The notes under the pieces: model-generated
What the model was told of the DNA's origin: nothing
What the model saw: only the letters and a program-made list of their open reading frames with translations
Databases searched by the model: none
Shown here: one piece after another, positions 8,303-15,925 of the stretch
Layout: every line of letters starts with the position of its first letter
Position numbering within the stretch: the first letter of the stretch is position 1
From: Kitasatospora sp. NBC_01250
GTDB taxonomy: Bacteria > Actinomycetota > Actinomycetes > Streptomycetales > Streptomycetaceae
Reading direction: 5' to 3'
DNA length: 64,000 nt
Assembly: GCF_036226465.1 (NCBI RefSeq)
Contig: NZ_CP108476.1
Coordinates: 310,001 to 374,000, forward strand
Translations under genes and position numbers: made by a program

Positions 8303-9292
8303 TTGACTTCTCACCTCAGGCGTCGTGTCGGCGCGCGCATGGTGCCGGCCCTGATGGCGGCGCTGTGCGCGATCACCGGCGTCACCGCACTCGGCGCGAC
8401 GCCGGCGGCGGCCGCCGACCAGCGGCAGGCGATCTACGCCATCGCGCACCGGGTCGACACCGTGGACGGCGTGGACGCAGCGCTCAAACACGGCGCGAAC
8501 GGAATCGAGATCGATGTCTGCGCCTGGTGGAACCCCAATGAATGGCGTGCCTACCACGACTGTTCCTCGGCGGGTGACAATCGCTTGGGGCCGAGCTTCG
8601 ACAGCATGATCGACCGCATTGTGTCGAACGCCAACGCGGGTCGCCGGCTGTCGCTGGTCTGGCTGGACATCAAGGACCCGAACTACTGCGGGGAACAGCC
8701 GAACCGCGGCTGCAGCGTCACCGGACTGCACGACAAGGCGCAGCGGCTGACGGCCGCCGGGATCCAGGTCCTCTACGGCTTCTACGAATACCACGGCGGC
8801 AGCACCCCGGACGTGGGCGGCCGGGGCTGGCAGAGCCTGGAAGGCAAGCTCGGCCGCCTGGAGGGCATGACGACGACCGGGACCCGCGACCAGGTCCGCG
8901 GCGCGTTCGACCGGTCCGGTGCCGGGATCCCGGTCGGTCACCGGGCGATGGACTACGGCGACACCAACATCACCAAGGGCTTCGGCAACTGCACGGAGGC
9001 CACCTACAACACGTGCGCGGAGCTGAAGAAGGGCGCCGCCGACCGTGCGGCCGGGCAGCTCGCGGCCACCCTGTCCTGGACGGCCACCTACAACGACCCG
9101 TGGTACGTCGACAAGCTGCTGGGCGATGCACGGGTGGACGGCATCATCGCGGGCTACGGCGACTTCACCGGGGTGCGCGAGTACGACGACAGCTGGCAGT
9201 GCGCCAATGCCATCAAGCTCGTCCGCGACTGGGTCGACCACCACGGCGGCACCCACCGGATGGCCACCAGCGGCGACCGCATGTTCAGGTGA
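8303..9292 (+). CDS. Secreted sphingomyelinase D / phospholipase D-like phosphodiesterase (GDPD-like fold)
   Basis: A 329-residue exported protein. The first 36 or so residues are a signal peptide (RRR, a hydrophobic run, then ATPAAAA/DQ). The mature part starts with AIAHRVDTVDG, then GANGIEIDVCAWW and AYHDCSS: the pattern H ... E-x-D ... H seen in spider/actinobacterial sphingomyelinase D enzymes, where the two histidines are catalytic and Glu/Asp bind Mg. SMIDR, VWLDIKDP and the C-terminal W segment fit the same TIM-barrel family. The TTG start at 8303 is 10 nt after AAGGAG and includes the basic n-region; the ATG at 8339 would remove it. It probably cleaves a phospholipid headgroup outside the cell. 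Confidence 0.75.
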   Translation: MTSHLRRRVGARMVPALMAALCAITGVTALGATPAAAADQRQAIYAIAHRVDTVDGVDAALKHGANGIEIDVCAWWNPNEWRAYHDCSSAGDNRLGPSFDSMIDRIVSNANAGRRLSLVWLDIKDPNYCGEQPNRGCSVTGLHDKAQRLTAAGIQVLYGFYEYHGGSTPDVGGRGWQSLEGKLGRLEGMTTTGTRDQVRGAFDRSGAGIPVGHRAMDYGDTNITKGFGNCTEATYNTCAELKKGAADRAAGQLAATLSWTATYNDPWYVDKLLGDARVDGIIAGYGDFTGVREYDDSWQCANAIKLVRDWVDHHGGTHRMATSGDRMFR

Positions 9293-9400
9293 CGGTAAAT
9301 CGCTGTCGCTCTTGATCATCAACTGGCACAATCCCCTTCGCACGGCCGAACGTCGGCCGTGCCCACGCCAGCTGCGTGACCAGACAAACGGGGGATCAAG

Positions 9401-9838
9401 ATGACGATCGCAGGAGTGACGAAGACCGCAGCGCCGAGCCGTGCGGGCGGGCTGCGCCCGAAGGTGGCCGGGCTGGGCCTGGCGGCTCTGCTGCTCGGCG
9501 CCGCGGGCATGGTGGCGGCGGTGACCACCTTCGCGCAGAGCGACGCGGCAGCGGCGCCGTCGGGCTGGAACAACACCGGCGCCGCTGTGCAGCCCGCTGG
9601 TTGGAACAACACCGGCGCCAGCGTCCAGCCCACCGTCTGGAACAACACCGGCTCCGGCATCCAGCAGACCGTCTGGAACAACACCGGCTCCGCCGCACAG
9701 CCCGCCGGATGGAACAACACCGGCGCCGGCGTCCAGCCCACCGACTGGAACAGCTCCACCTCGGACATCGTTCCGGCCGAGTGGAGCTCCACCGGTTCCG
9801 CTGTGCAGCCCGCGGAGTGGAACGGCATGGGCGCCTGA
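9401..9838 (+). CDS. Secreted 12-residue WNNTG-repeat protein (unknown function)
   Basis: A 145-residue protein I cannot assign to a family. Residues 1-20 are basic, 22-42 form one hydrophobic segment, and a signal-peptidase-like FAQSDAAAA follows. The whole mature part (55-145) is eight copies of a 12-residue unit with consensus G-W-N-N-T-G-x-x-V-Q-P-A/T; Trp falls at residues 56, 68, 80, 92, 104, 116, 128 and 140, exactly every 12. The last three copies drift (DWNSST, EWSSTG, EWNGMG). There is no cysteine and almost no charge until the last copies. GGGGGA lies 6 nt before the ATG. It lies 108 bp after the secreted phosphodiesterase on the same strand, so the two may be co-expressed. Confidence 0.75.
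   Translation: MTIAGVTKTAAPSRAGGLRPKVAGLGLAALLLGAAGMVAAVTTFAQSDAAAAPSGWNNTGAAVQPAGWNNTGASVQPTVWNNTGSGIQQTVWNNTGSAAQPAGWNNTGAGVQPTDWNSSTSDIVPAEWSSTGSAVQPAEWNGMGA
9563..9835 (+). repeat. Eight in-frame 36-bp tandem repeats encoding the WNNTG units
   Basis: The first six units share long identical stretches around TGGAACAACACCGGC; the last three are more divergent. The 36-bp period matches 12 codons. Confidence 0.85.
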
Positions 9839-9852
9839 CGCCTGTGCCCGCT

Positions 9853-9886
9853 CGCGGCTGCGGTGCCCGCCCGGGCCGCAGCCGCG
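9853..9886 (+). terminator. Hairpin after the WNNTG-repeat gene
   Basis: CGCGGCTGCGG at 9853-9863 pairs perfectly with CCGCAGCCGCG at 9876-9886 (11-bp stem, 12-nt loop), 15 nt after the stop codon. No T-run follows, as is common for actinobacterial terminators. Confidence 0.5.
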
Positions 9887-9924
9887 CCCCTGGGCCGCTG
9901 AACAGCCGCCGCCCGGAGTCGGAG

Positions 9925-10875
9925 ATGCCGCCGGCCGCGAGCGGCCGGCCCTCGCGTCCACCCTCGACAGCGTGCCCACTCCCCCTGCGCCGCCCACCAC
10001 GCCGGAGTTCTTACACACCTTTGTCACCGCTCTGCCAGCGGCCTGACCGGCGCCCGGTGCAGCGCCTGGCCCGCGCCGCCGAACACATCACCACCACCCG
10101 CGATCTGACCCCGTCCCTGCCCGCCGCCGGACGCGACGAGGTCGGCCGCCTCACCCGCGCCTTCGAGTCGATGGTCGGCGCGCTGCGCCACTCGCGTGAG
10201 CAGCAGCAGCGCCTGGTCCAGGACGCCAGTCACGAGCTGCGCACCCCGCTGACCTCGGTGCGCGGCTGCGCCGAACTCCTCCAGCGCGCCCGCGGCCGGC
10301 TCGCCCCCGAGGACGAGGAGCAGATCCTCGCCACGCTGGTCACCGAGACCGTCGCACTCGACGAACTCGTGCGCGAGCTGGTCGAGCTGGCCACCGACCA
10401 GCAGACCGCGGAGGACCCGGAGCCGGTCGACCTGCCGCCCGCCGCCGAGGACAGTGCCCGGCGCTTCCGCCGCCGCACCGGGCGCGAGATCAGCGTCCGC
10501 GCCGAAGAGCCCGTGGCGGTGCTGGCCCGCCCGCGTGCATTGCAGCGCTGCGTGGACAACCTGGTGGGCAACGCGGTGAGGTTCAGCCCCGACGGCGCGC
10601 CGGTGGAGGTCCACATCACCGGCACCCGGCTGGCCGTGCGCGACCACGGGCCGGGCATCGCCCCCGGTGACCGGCAGGCCGTCTTCGAGCGCTTCTACCG
10701 CGCCGCCGCCACCCAGTCCACCCCGGGCTCGGGGCTCGGCCTGGCCATCGTCCACGACCTCGTCGCCGCCGACCACGGCACCGTCTTCGCCACCGCCGCC
10801 CCCAGCGGCGGCGCCGAGGTCGGCTTCCGGCTGCCGCCCGCCCCGGACGGCAGCCGGTCCGGCGAGCTGTCCTGA
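9925..10875 (+). pseudogene. Truncated sensor histidine kinase (HAMP, HisKA and HATPase parts only)
   Basis: From about 10045 the frame encodes the end of a HAMP domain (GRDEVGRLTRAFESMVGAL), the phospho-acceptor helix (QDASHELRTPLTSVRG, H in SHELRTPL), the N box (DNLVGNAVRFSP), the G1 box (DHGPGIA) and the G2 box (GSGLGLAIVHDL). This is the cytoplasmic half of an MprB/PhoR-type kinase. The sensor domain, both membrane segments and the partner response regulator are absent, and the only in-frame ATG (9925) has no ribosome site and leads into Pro/Arg-rich junk. It is probably a remnant left by a deletion; expression as a soluble kinase is possible but not supported. Confidence 0.7.
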
Positions 10876-10918
10876 GGGTTCCCGTGCGAGGAGGGCCGGC
10901 CGCTGCCCCGCGCCGGCG

Positions 10919-11737
10919 TCACTGCGGCAGGACGACGCCCTCGGGCAGGGTTATCGCGAACTCCTCGGCGAGCACACGGAGCACCTCCTCGCCGTCCGCG
11001 AGGTCGCGCTGCAGCACCGTGCCGTCGGCGCGGGTGTCGGTGAACCGCCGGCCCGTCAGGAACAGGTGGCGGCCGGGGAGGGTGCGCTGGACGTAGAGGG
11101 TCTTGCGGAACGGGGACCGCGGGCCGGTGGCGATGTGCCAGTTGAACATCTCGTAGTCCGCCGTCTCGTACGGCTCCAGGGTGAAGGCGTACTGGTCGCA
11201 CCAGACGTCCTCCTGACGGGACTGCAGGACCCAGTACTCCAGCGGCTCCCGTCCCTGCCCCCGTTCGCGCAGCAGGCGGTGCCGCCGCTCCCCGCCGAAC
11301 TCGCTCCCCGCGACCAGCGGAACCGCCTCCAGCAGCCCGCCGTCGCTGCCGAATCCGACGTCCGCGAGGTAGGGACCCGGCAGACCATGGACGTCGACGA
11401 GCAGCAGCATGTGCGCCCTGGGCCTGGTCTCCCCCGGCTGCACGCCCCTGCGCACCCGTGCGGCCAGCCGGGTCACGCCGAAGCCCAGCGCTTCCAGGAC
11501 GGCCGCGAAGAGCGTGTTCTGTTCGTAGCAGTACCCGCCCCGGCCGCCGTGCACCAGCTTGCGCTGGATGTCGTCGAGCGCCAGCGAGGGCACCGTGCCG
11601 AGGACCGGGTCCAGGTTCTCGAAGGGGATGCCGCGGACGTGGGCCAGGTTGAGCGAGCGCAGCGCGGCAGCGGAGGGCTGCGGCGCCGGGCCGTTCCAGC
11701 CGATCCGGGCGAAGTAGGCATCAAGGTCAAGGGTCAC
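10919..11737 (-). CDS. Arylamine N-acetyltransferase
   Basis: A 272-residue NAT-family enzyme. The catalytic triad is visible: Cys in RGGYCYEQN (about residue 70), His in RPRAHMLLLV (about 110) and Asp in LADVGFG (about 126). The enzyme moves acetyl from acetyl-CoA via the cysteine to arylamines or hydrazines; homologues in biosynthetic clusters close amide bonds (rifamycin amide synthase type). Length is standard. The start is GTG at 11737 (LDLDAYFARIGW is the usual N-terminus). It stands alone on the minus strand, 71 bp upstream of the CsbD gene's 3' end, so a specialised role is not indicated. Confidence 0.92.
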   Translation of the reverse strand: MTLDLDAYFARIGWNGPAPQPSAAALRSLNLAHVRGIPFENLDPVLGTVPSLALDDIQRKLVHGGRGGYCYEQNTLFAAVLEALGFGVTRLAARVRRGVQPGETRPRAHMLLLVDVHGLPGPYLADVGFGSDGGLLEAVPLVAGSEFGGERRHRLLRERGQGREPLEYWVLQSRQEDVWCDQYAFTLEPYETADYEMFNWHIATGPRSPFRKTLYVQRTLPGRHLFLTGRRFTDTRADGTVLQRDLADGEEVLRVLAEEFAITLPEGVVLPQ

Positions 11738-11808
11738 GAGGACGACGGTATGCGCCCGCGCCCTGGTGACACATCGACCGGGAGTCGTAGCCGGCCCCGA
11801 CGGGTTCC

Positions 11809-12033
11809 CTACGTCGGTCGTCCCGTTCCCGCAGGCCCTGCCGGAGCCTCGGTCCGCTCGCTGCTCGCGTCGGCGCCGCTGTCGGCGTCGGCACCGGCGC
11901 CGGTGTCGGCCCCCTCGCGGTCGGCCCGGCCCTCGGCCAGCAGTTGTTCGTCACCGGTCACCATGCCGGCGTACTCCTTGATCACGCCCTTGACCATCTC
12001 ACCGGTCTGTTCGATCAGCCCACGGGTGTCCAT
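11809..12033 (-). CDS. CsbD-family stress protein
   Basis: A 74-residue protein. Residues 5-40 contain the CsbD helix pattern (GEMVKGVIKEYAGMVTGDE followed by LLAEGRAD), known from general stress response proteins of unknown mechanism. The rest is a low-complexity Gly/Ala/Asp/Ser/Thr tail. The start is fixed by GGAGG 6 nt upstream of the ATG. Two other in-frame ATGs further upstream lie in sequence with no coding character. Confidence 0.75.
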   Translation of the reverse strand: MDTRGLIEQTGEMVKGVIKEYAGMVTGDEQLLAEGRADREGADTGAGADADSGADASSERTEAPAGPAGTGRPT

Positions 12034-12365
12034 CTCAGCCTCCAGTCGGTTCCGGGTGGTCGTGGTAGTGGTGTGTCTCGTGCGCTGTACCGCACCTCCT
12101 GCCCCTGATCGGCCGAACGATTCCCGCGAACGGTGGACCGGCTGCCGGCGGCAACCGCGCGACCGAACCTCGCAGTTCGTCCGGGACGATCCAGGCACGC
12201 GACCACTGCCTCTGTCCCACCCACTGATCAACGAGCCGTCGGGCCATGAGTCGCGCCGAACCCGGCGCGGAGGGTGTCGGCCACCCGAATGTCCGGCGGC
12301 GCCGCCGCACGGGTGGTGAACTGGAGAACGGCACACCGTCCGCACCTGTCTGAAGAGGGATCGCC
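12034..12365. other. Divergent intergenic region between CsbD and SDR genes
   Basis: 332 bp with no gene I can support. The CsbD ribosome site (GGAGG) and the SDR ribosome site (GAAGAGGGA at 12352-12360) lie at its two ends; no clear promoter boxes were identified. Confidence 0.4.
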
Positions 12366-13088
12366 TTGTCCAAGCCCCTGATCGTCATCACCGGCGCCAG
12401 CTCCGGCATCGGCGCGGCCACCGCCCGCCTCCTGTCCGCCCAGGGGCACCCGCTGCTCCTGCTCGCGCGGCGGCTGCAGAAGCTGGAGGAGCTCGGCCTG
12501 CCCGAGACCCTGTGCCGCGGGGTCGACGTCACCGACCGGGACGCGCTGCAGGCCGCGGTACGCGAGGCCGAGGAGCGGTTCGGACCGGCCGACGCGATCG
12601 TCAACAACGCCGGGGTCATGCTCCTGGGACGCATCGCCGACCAGGACGCCGACGAGTGGGAGCGCATGATCGACCTGAACATCAAGGGCGTGCTCTACGG
12701 CATCCGCGCCGTCCTGCCCGGCATGGTCGCCCGCGGCACCGGCACGATCATCAACGTCAGCTCCGTCGCCGGCCGCAAGACCTACCCGAACCACAGCGCC
12801 TACGTGGGCACCAAGTTCGCCGTCCACGCCTTGTCCGAGAACCTGCGCGAGGAGGTCGCCTCCTCGGGTGTGCGGGTGGTGACCATCGCCCCCGGCGCCG
12901 TGGAGACCGAGTTGCTCTCCCACACCACCGACGAGCGGATCAAGAGCGACTACGAGGCGTGGAAGAAGTCCGCCGGCGGCGCCCTGGACCCGCAGACGGT
13001 CGCCGAGGCCATCGTCTACGCCTACCAGCAGCCGCCGAACGTCACCATCCGCGAAATCGTGCTCGCCGCCACCGGCCAGCAGGCCTGA
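12366..13088 (+). CDS. Short-chain dehydrogenase/reductase (YdfG-like classical SDR)
   Basis: A 240-residue classical SDR: TGASSGIGAATA cofactor loop (about residues 10-21), NNAG at about 79-82, Ser in INVSSVAG, and the catalytic Y-x-x-x-K in AYVGTKFAVHAL. Length and layout match the serine-3-dehydrogenase/YdfG group that reduces small carbonyls with NADPH. TTG start with GAAGAGGGA just upstream. It converges with the VOC gene and shares a strong hairpin with it. Confidence 0.92.
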   Translation: MSKPLIVITGASSGIGAATARLLSAQGHPLLLLARRLQKLEELGLPETLCRGVDVTDRDALQAAVREAEERFGPADAIVNNAGVMLLGRIADQDADEWERMIDLNIKGVLYGIRAVLPGMVARGTGTIINVSSVAGRKTYPNHSAYVGTKFAVHALSENLREEVASSGVRVVTIAPGAVETELLSHTTDERIKSDYEAWKKSAGGALDPQTVAEAIVYAYQQPPNVTIREIVLAATGQQA

Positions 13089-13110
13089 CCGGTCACCACC
13101 ACCGGCGTCC

Positions 13111-13146
13111 CGTGGGGGCCGGCCCGGGCTCGGGCCGGCCCCCACG
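13111..13146. terminator. Bidirectional terminator hairpin between convergent SDR and VOC genes
   Basis: CGTGGGGGCCGGCCCG (13111-13126) pairs perfectly with 13131-13146 around a GGCT tetraloop, a 16-bp all-matched stem. It lies between two convergent stop codons (13088 and 13164). Confidence 0.75.
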
Positions 13147-13163
13147 CCTGCGTGAGAGCGCCG

Positions 13164-13517
13164 TCACGCGGGCTGCCACAGCTCGATCCGGTTGCCCGCG
13201 GGATCGGTGACCCAGCCGAATCGACCGACGCCCGCCATCTCCTGCGTCCCCTCGGCCACCTCCGCTCCCTTGGCGCGCAGTTGCGCGAGCATCGCGTCCA
13301 GGTCGCGGACCCGGAAGTTGAGCATGGTCTGCTGGGTGCGGGACCCGAAGTAGTCGGTCTCGGACCCGAAGGTCGCGAACACCGTCGGCCCCGCTCCCTG
13401 GCTCCACAGGCCGTTCTCGTCGGCCTCCAGGCCCAGGCATTCGCGATACCAGGCGCCCAGGGCCTCCGGGTCGGCAGCCCTCATGAAGTACCCACCGATT
13501 CCAAGCACACGTTCCAT
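13164..13517 (-). CDS. VOC (glyoxalase/bleomycin-resistance fold) protein
   Basis: A 117-residue single-domain vicinal-oxygen-chelate protein: an N-terminal strand-helix (GGYFMRAADPEALGAWYRECLGL), a central TMLNFRV strand and a final TDPAGNRIELWQPA, the motif carrying the metal-binding Glu. Members bind or transform small molecules; the substrate is unknown. Its start at 13517 faces the SnoaL/NmrA/TetR operon, and the intergenic operators at 13590-13636 could also control it. Confidence 0.88.
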   Translation of the reverse strand: MERVLGIGGYFMRAADPEALGAWYRECLGLEADENGLWSQGAGPTVFATFGSETDYFGSRTQQTMLNFRVRDLDAMLAQLRAKGAEVAEGTQEMAGVGRFGWVTDPAGNRIELWQPA

Positions 13518-13581
13518 GCCGCCATCCTGCCAGCACGGCGATCGAACGGTCCGGCGGCGAGCTTTCCCCCTGGGCCCGGCC

Positions 13582-13636
13582 TTGTTAAGCGGACCGGCAG
13601 TCCGTATGCTCCATGCCATGCGGACCGCCGGTCCGC
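13582..13636 (+). promoter_or_regulatory. Promoter with two operator palindromes for the SnoaL/NmrA/TetR operon
   Basis: A -35 box TTGTTA (13582-13587), a 17-bp spacer and a -10 box TATGCT (13605-13610) form a good vegetative promoter. The spacer is filled by the inverted repeat CGGACcggcaGTCCG (13590-13604). A second, perfect palindrome GCGGACCGcCGGTCCGC lies at 13620-13636, just past the expected transcription start. The two sites share the half-site GCGGACCG and are about three helical turns apart. The TetR protein encoded at 15174-15779 is the obvious candidate binder. Confidence 0.65.
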
Positions 13637-13692
13637 TTTCACGTCTCCTGCGGATGCGCCGCCCCGACGGGCCGCAACCGCCGACACCCCGA

Positions 13693-13724
13693 GACTTCGA
13701 CACTTCGACACTTCGAGACTTCGA
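13693..13724 (+). repeat. Four tandem 8-bp repeats (S-ACTTCGA) in the leader of the SnoaL-like gene
   Basis: GACTTCGA, CACTTCGA, CACTTCGA and GACTTCGA follow each other without gaps, between the predicted transcription start and the ATG at 13745. Copy number could vary by strand slippage. Confidence 0.7.
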
Positions 13725-13744
13725 AGCGAATGGAAGCCCTGACC

Positions 13745-14170
13745 ATGACGCCCCCCATGACCCCCGCAGAGCTGTACCGCCACGGCCTGCACCTGCTGCT
13801 TCAGAAGGACATCTCCGCCTGGGTGGACCTGTGGGACGACGACGGCGTCCTCGAATTCCCCTTCGCACCCGAAGGCTGGCCCCCTCGCCTCGAAGGCAAG
13901 GCCGCGGTCGCCGCCTACATGCGCCACTACCCCGACCACATCGACCTGCACGACTTCCCCGACGTGACGATCCACCAGACCACCACCCCCGCGACCATCG
14001 TGGTGGAGATGCGCGGGGTCGGCCGCCTGGTGGAGACCGGCAGCCCCTTCGACCTGACCTACATCGCCGTCGTCACGGTCAAGGACGGTCTCATCACCTC
14101 CTACCGCGACTACTGGAACCCCCTCGCCGTCTCCCGGCCCGGCGCCGACTTCACCGGAGCACACCGATGA
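13745..14170 (+). CDS. SnoaL-like / NTF2-fold protein
   Basis: A 141-residue NTF2-fold protein. The pattern of a first helix ending in DISAWVDLWDDDGVLEFPF, then P-x-x-x-E-G-K-x-A-V-x-A-Y, and final strands VTVKDGLITSYRDYWNP is typical of SnoaL-type hydratase/isomerase/ketosteroid-isomerase relatives. It overlaps the NmrA-like gene by 4 bp (ATGA) and is probably co-translated with it. GGAAG lies about 9 nt before the ATG. Function is probably metabolism of a small hydrophobic compound, repressed by the operon's own TetR. Confidence 0.85.
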   Translation: MTPPMTPAELYRHGLHLLLQKDISAWVDLWDDDGVLEFPFAPEGWPPRLEGKAAVAAYMRHYPDHIDLHDFPDVTIHQTTTPATIVVEMRGVGRLVETGSPFDLTYIAVVTVKDGLITSYRDYWNPLAVSRPGADFTGAHR

Positions 14171-15018
14171 CGACCCCGACCAGCAGCACCCTGGTCACCG
14201 GGGCCACCGGCACCACCGGTCGCCGCGTCACCGCCGGCCTGGTCGGCAAGGGCCGGCGCGCCAAGGCCGCCGGCCGGTCCGCCACCCCGCTGGCAGGCGC
14301 GCAGGCCGTCCGCTTCGACTGGAACGAGCCCGCGACCTGGGACGCGGCCCTGGACGGCGTCGACCGTGCCTACCTCGTCCCGCCCGTCGGCTCCTCCGAG
14401 CCGGCCACGGTCATGCTGCCCTTCCTCCGCAGGGCCCGCGCGGCAGGGCTGCGCCGCGCCGTGCTGCTCAGCTCCTCGGCGATCCCCGCGGGTGGTCCGG
14501 CGGTGGGCCGGGTCCACGCGCACCTGCCCGACCTGTTCGAGGAGTGGGCGGTGCTGCGGCCCTCCTGGTTCATGCAGAACTTCGCCGGCTCCAGCCCGCA
14601 CGCACGCAGCATCCGCGAGAACGGCGCCATCCTCACGGCCGCGGGACACGGGCGCGTCGGGTTCGTCGACGCGGAGGACATCGCCGCCGTCGCGGTCCAC
14701 GCCCTGCTCGACGACCGGGCGCCCAACACCGACCTGGTCCTCACCGGGCCGCAGACCCTGAGCTACGACGAGGTCGCCGCGATCATCACCGAGGCCACCG
14801 GCCGGCTCGTCGAACACCGCCACCTGACCTTCGAGCGACTGCGCGATCGCTGGGCGGCCGAGATCCCGCTGGAGTTCGCCACCATGCTGGCCGGCATGGA
14901 CCGCGCCATCGCCGCCGGCGCCGAGGACCGCACCTCGGACACCGTCGAGCGCCTCACCGGCCGCCCCGCGGGCACCTTCCGCGCCTTCGTCGAACGGGAG
15001 CTGTCGCAGGGCAGCTGA
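14167..15018 (+). CDS. NmrA-like NAD(P)-binding protein
   Basis: A 283-residue atypical SDR with the TGATGTTGRRV dinucleotide loop at residues 10-20. LRPSWFMQNF (about residues 134-143) and FVDAEDIAAVAVHAL (about 166-180) are hallmarks of the NmrA / NAD(P)H azoreductase-like group; the C-terminal D-T-V-E-R-L-T-G-R-P...F-x-x-F-V segment is complete. These proteins are redox sensors or quinone/azo reductases. It lies between the SnoaL-like gene (ATGA overlap) and the TetR gene. A broken copy of the same family occurs at about 31556-32045 on the minus strand. Confidence 0.9.
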   Translation: MTTPTSSTLVTGATGTTGRRVTAGLVGKGRRAKAAGRSATPLAGAQAVRFDWNEPATWDAALDGVDRAYLVPPVGSSEPATVMLPFLRRARAAGLRRAVLLSSSAIPAGGPAVGRVHAHLPDLFEEWAVLRPSWFMQNFAGSSPHARSIRENGAILTAAGHGRVGFVDAEDIAAVAVHALLDDRAPNTDLVLTGPQTLSYDEVAAIITEATGRLVEHRHLTFERLRDRWAAEIPLEFATMLAGMDRAIAAGAEDRTSDTVERLTGRPAGTFRAFVERELSQGS

Positions 15019-15173
15019 TGCGCCACGGCCGTCCGGCGCCGGCGGTCGCCGTTCGGCCCGCACCGCACCGCATCGCATCGCCGCCGGGGAAGCCGGGCGC
15101 GAGCCGCCGCCCGCGCGAGGCAGCCGCATATCATTCCCCGGGGCCGGGACAGGCCGAAGACCGAGGAGGACCT

Positions 15174-15779
15174 GTGACCCAGCGCCCCGAGCGCGCGGAT
15201 GCCCTGCGCAACCGCGAAGTCGTCCTGGCTGCCGCCGACGCCCTGTTCGCCGCCAGCAGCAGCCCCCTCAGCGTGTCGATGGACGACATCGCGACGGCCG
15301 CGGGCGTGGGCAAGGGCACCCTCTTCCGCCGGTTCGGCGACCGCGCCGGCCTGGTCGGTGCCGTGATCGCCGCCCGTCTCGAACCCGTGCAGCAGGCCGT
15401 GCAGGAGGCGCAGGACGCTGCCGGGTCCTCGCCGCGGCAGCGGGTGCTGGACCTCCTCGACGCCTCGCTGCGCTTCAAGATCGAAAACCGGAACCTGATG
15501 GCGGCCGCCGAGGACGCCGGACTCAGCAGCCCCTACCAGGCCGAGCACTACGGCTGGTGGCACGCCGTGCTGCGGGCGGCACTGGATCAGGTGCCCGGGG
15601 TCCACGACGCGGCGTTCACCGCCCACGCGCTGCTGGCCACCATCCGCGCCGACCTCGTGGCCCACCTGCTCGACGACCAGGGGATGACACCCGACGGCCT
15701 GCGCTCCTCGCTCATGGCCCACGTCGACACCGTCCTCGGCCCCCGTTCCGCCGCGCCCGGCACGCACCAGGAGGCATGA
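15174..15779 (+). CDS. TetR-family regulator, probable repressor of its own operon
   Basis: A 201-residue TetR protein with the HTH in residues 15-60 (SMDDIATAAGVGKGTLFRRFGDR) and an all-helical ligand domain after it. GTG start with GAGGAGG 4 nt upstream. It is the third gene after the SnoaL-like and NmrA-like genes, with a 155-bp gap in which no promoter was recognised, so it is probably co-transcribed and autoregulated through the palindromes at 13590-13636. Confidence 0.9.
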   Translation: MTQRPERADALRNREVVLAAADALFAASSSPLSVSMDDIATAAGVGKGTLFRRFGDRAGLVGAVIAARLEPVQQAVQEAQDAAGSSPRQRVLDLLDASLRFKIENRNLMAAAEDAGLSSPYQAEHYGWWHAVLRAALDQVPGVHDAAFTAHALLATIRADLVAHLLDDQGMTPDGLRSSLMAHVDTVLGPRSAAPGTHQEA

Positions 15780-15925
15780 GCGGCCGCTCCCCCGAGCGAC
15801 GGCGCCGGCCGGCCGGTCCACGAGGGCTGACCCGGGCCCCGGCGCGGCCGGGCACCGAGGTGGCGGGAGCAGCCGGCGGCCGGGGTGACCGGCCGACGGG
15901 ACCGCACGGTGGGCCCGGCGCAGGG

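Noticed and set aside
9563..9835. A CRISPR-like array of 36-bp repeats
   Set aside because: The repeats are contiguous, in frame and lack unique spacers; they encode protein repeats.
8081..10027. A 648-codon open frame on the minus strand
   Set aside because: It is antisense to the phosphodiesterase and the WNNTG protein; its repeats mirror the 36-bp repeats of the latter.
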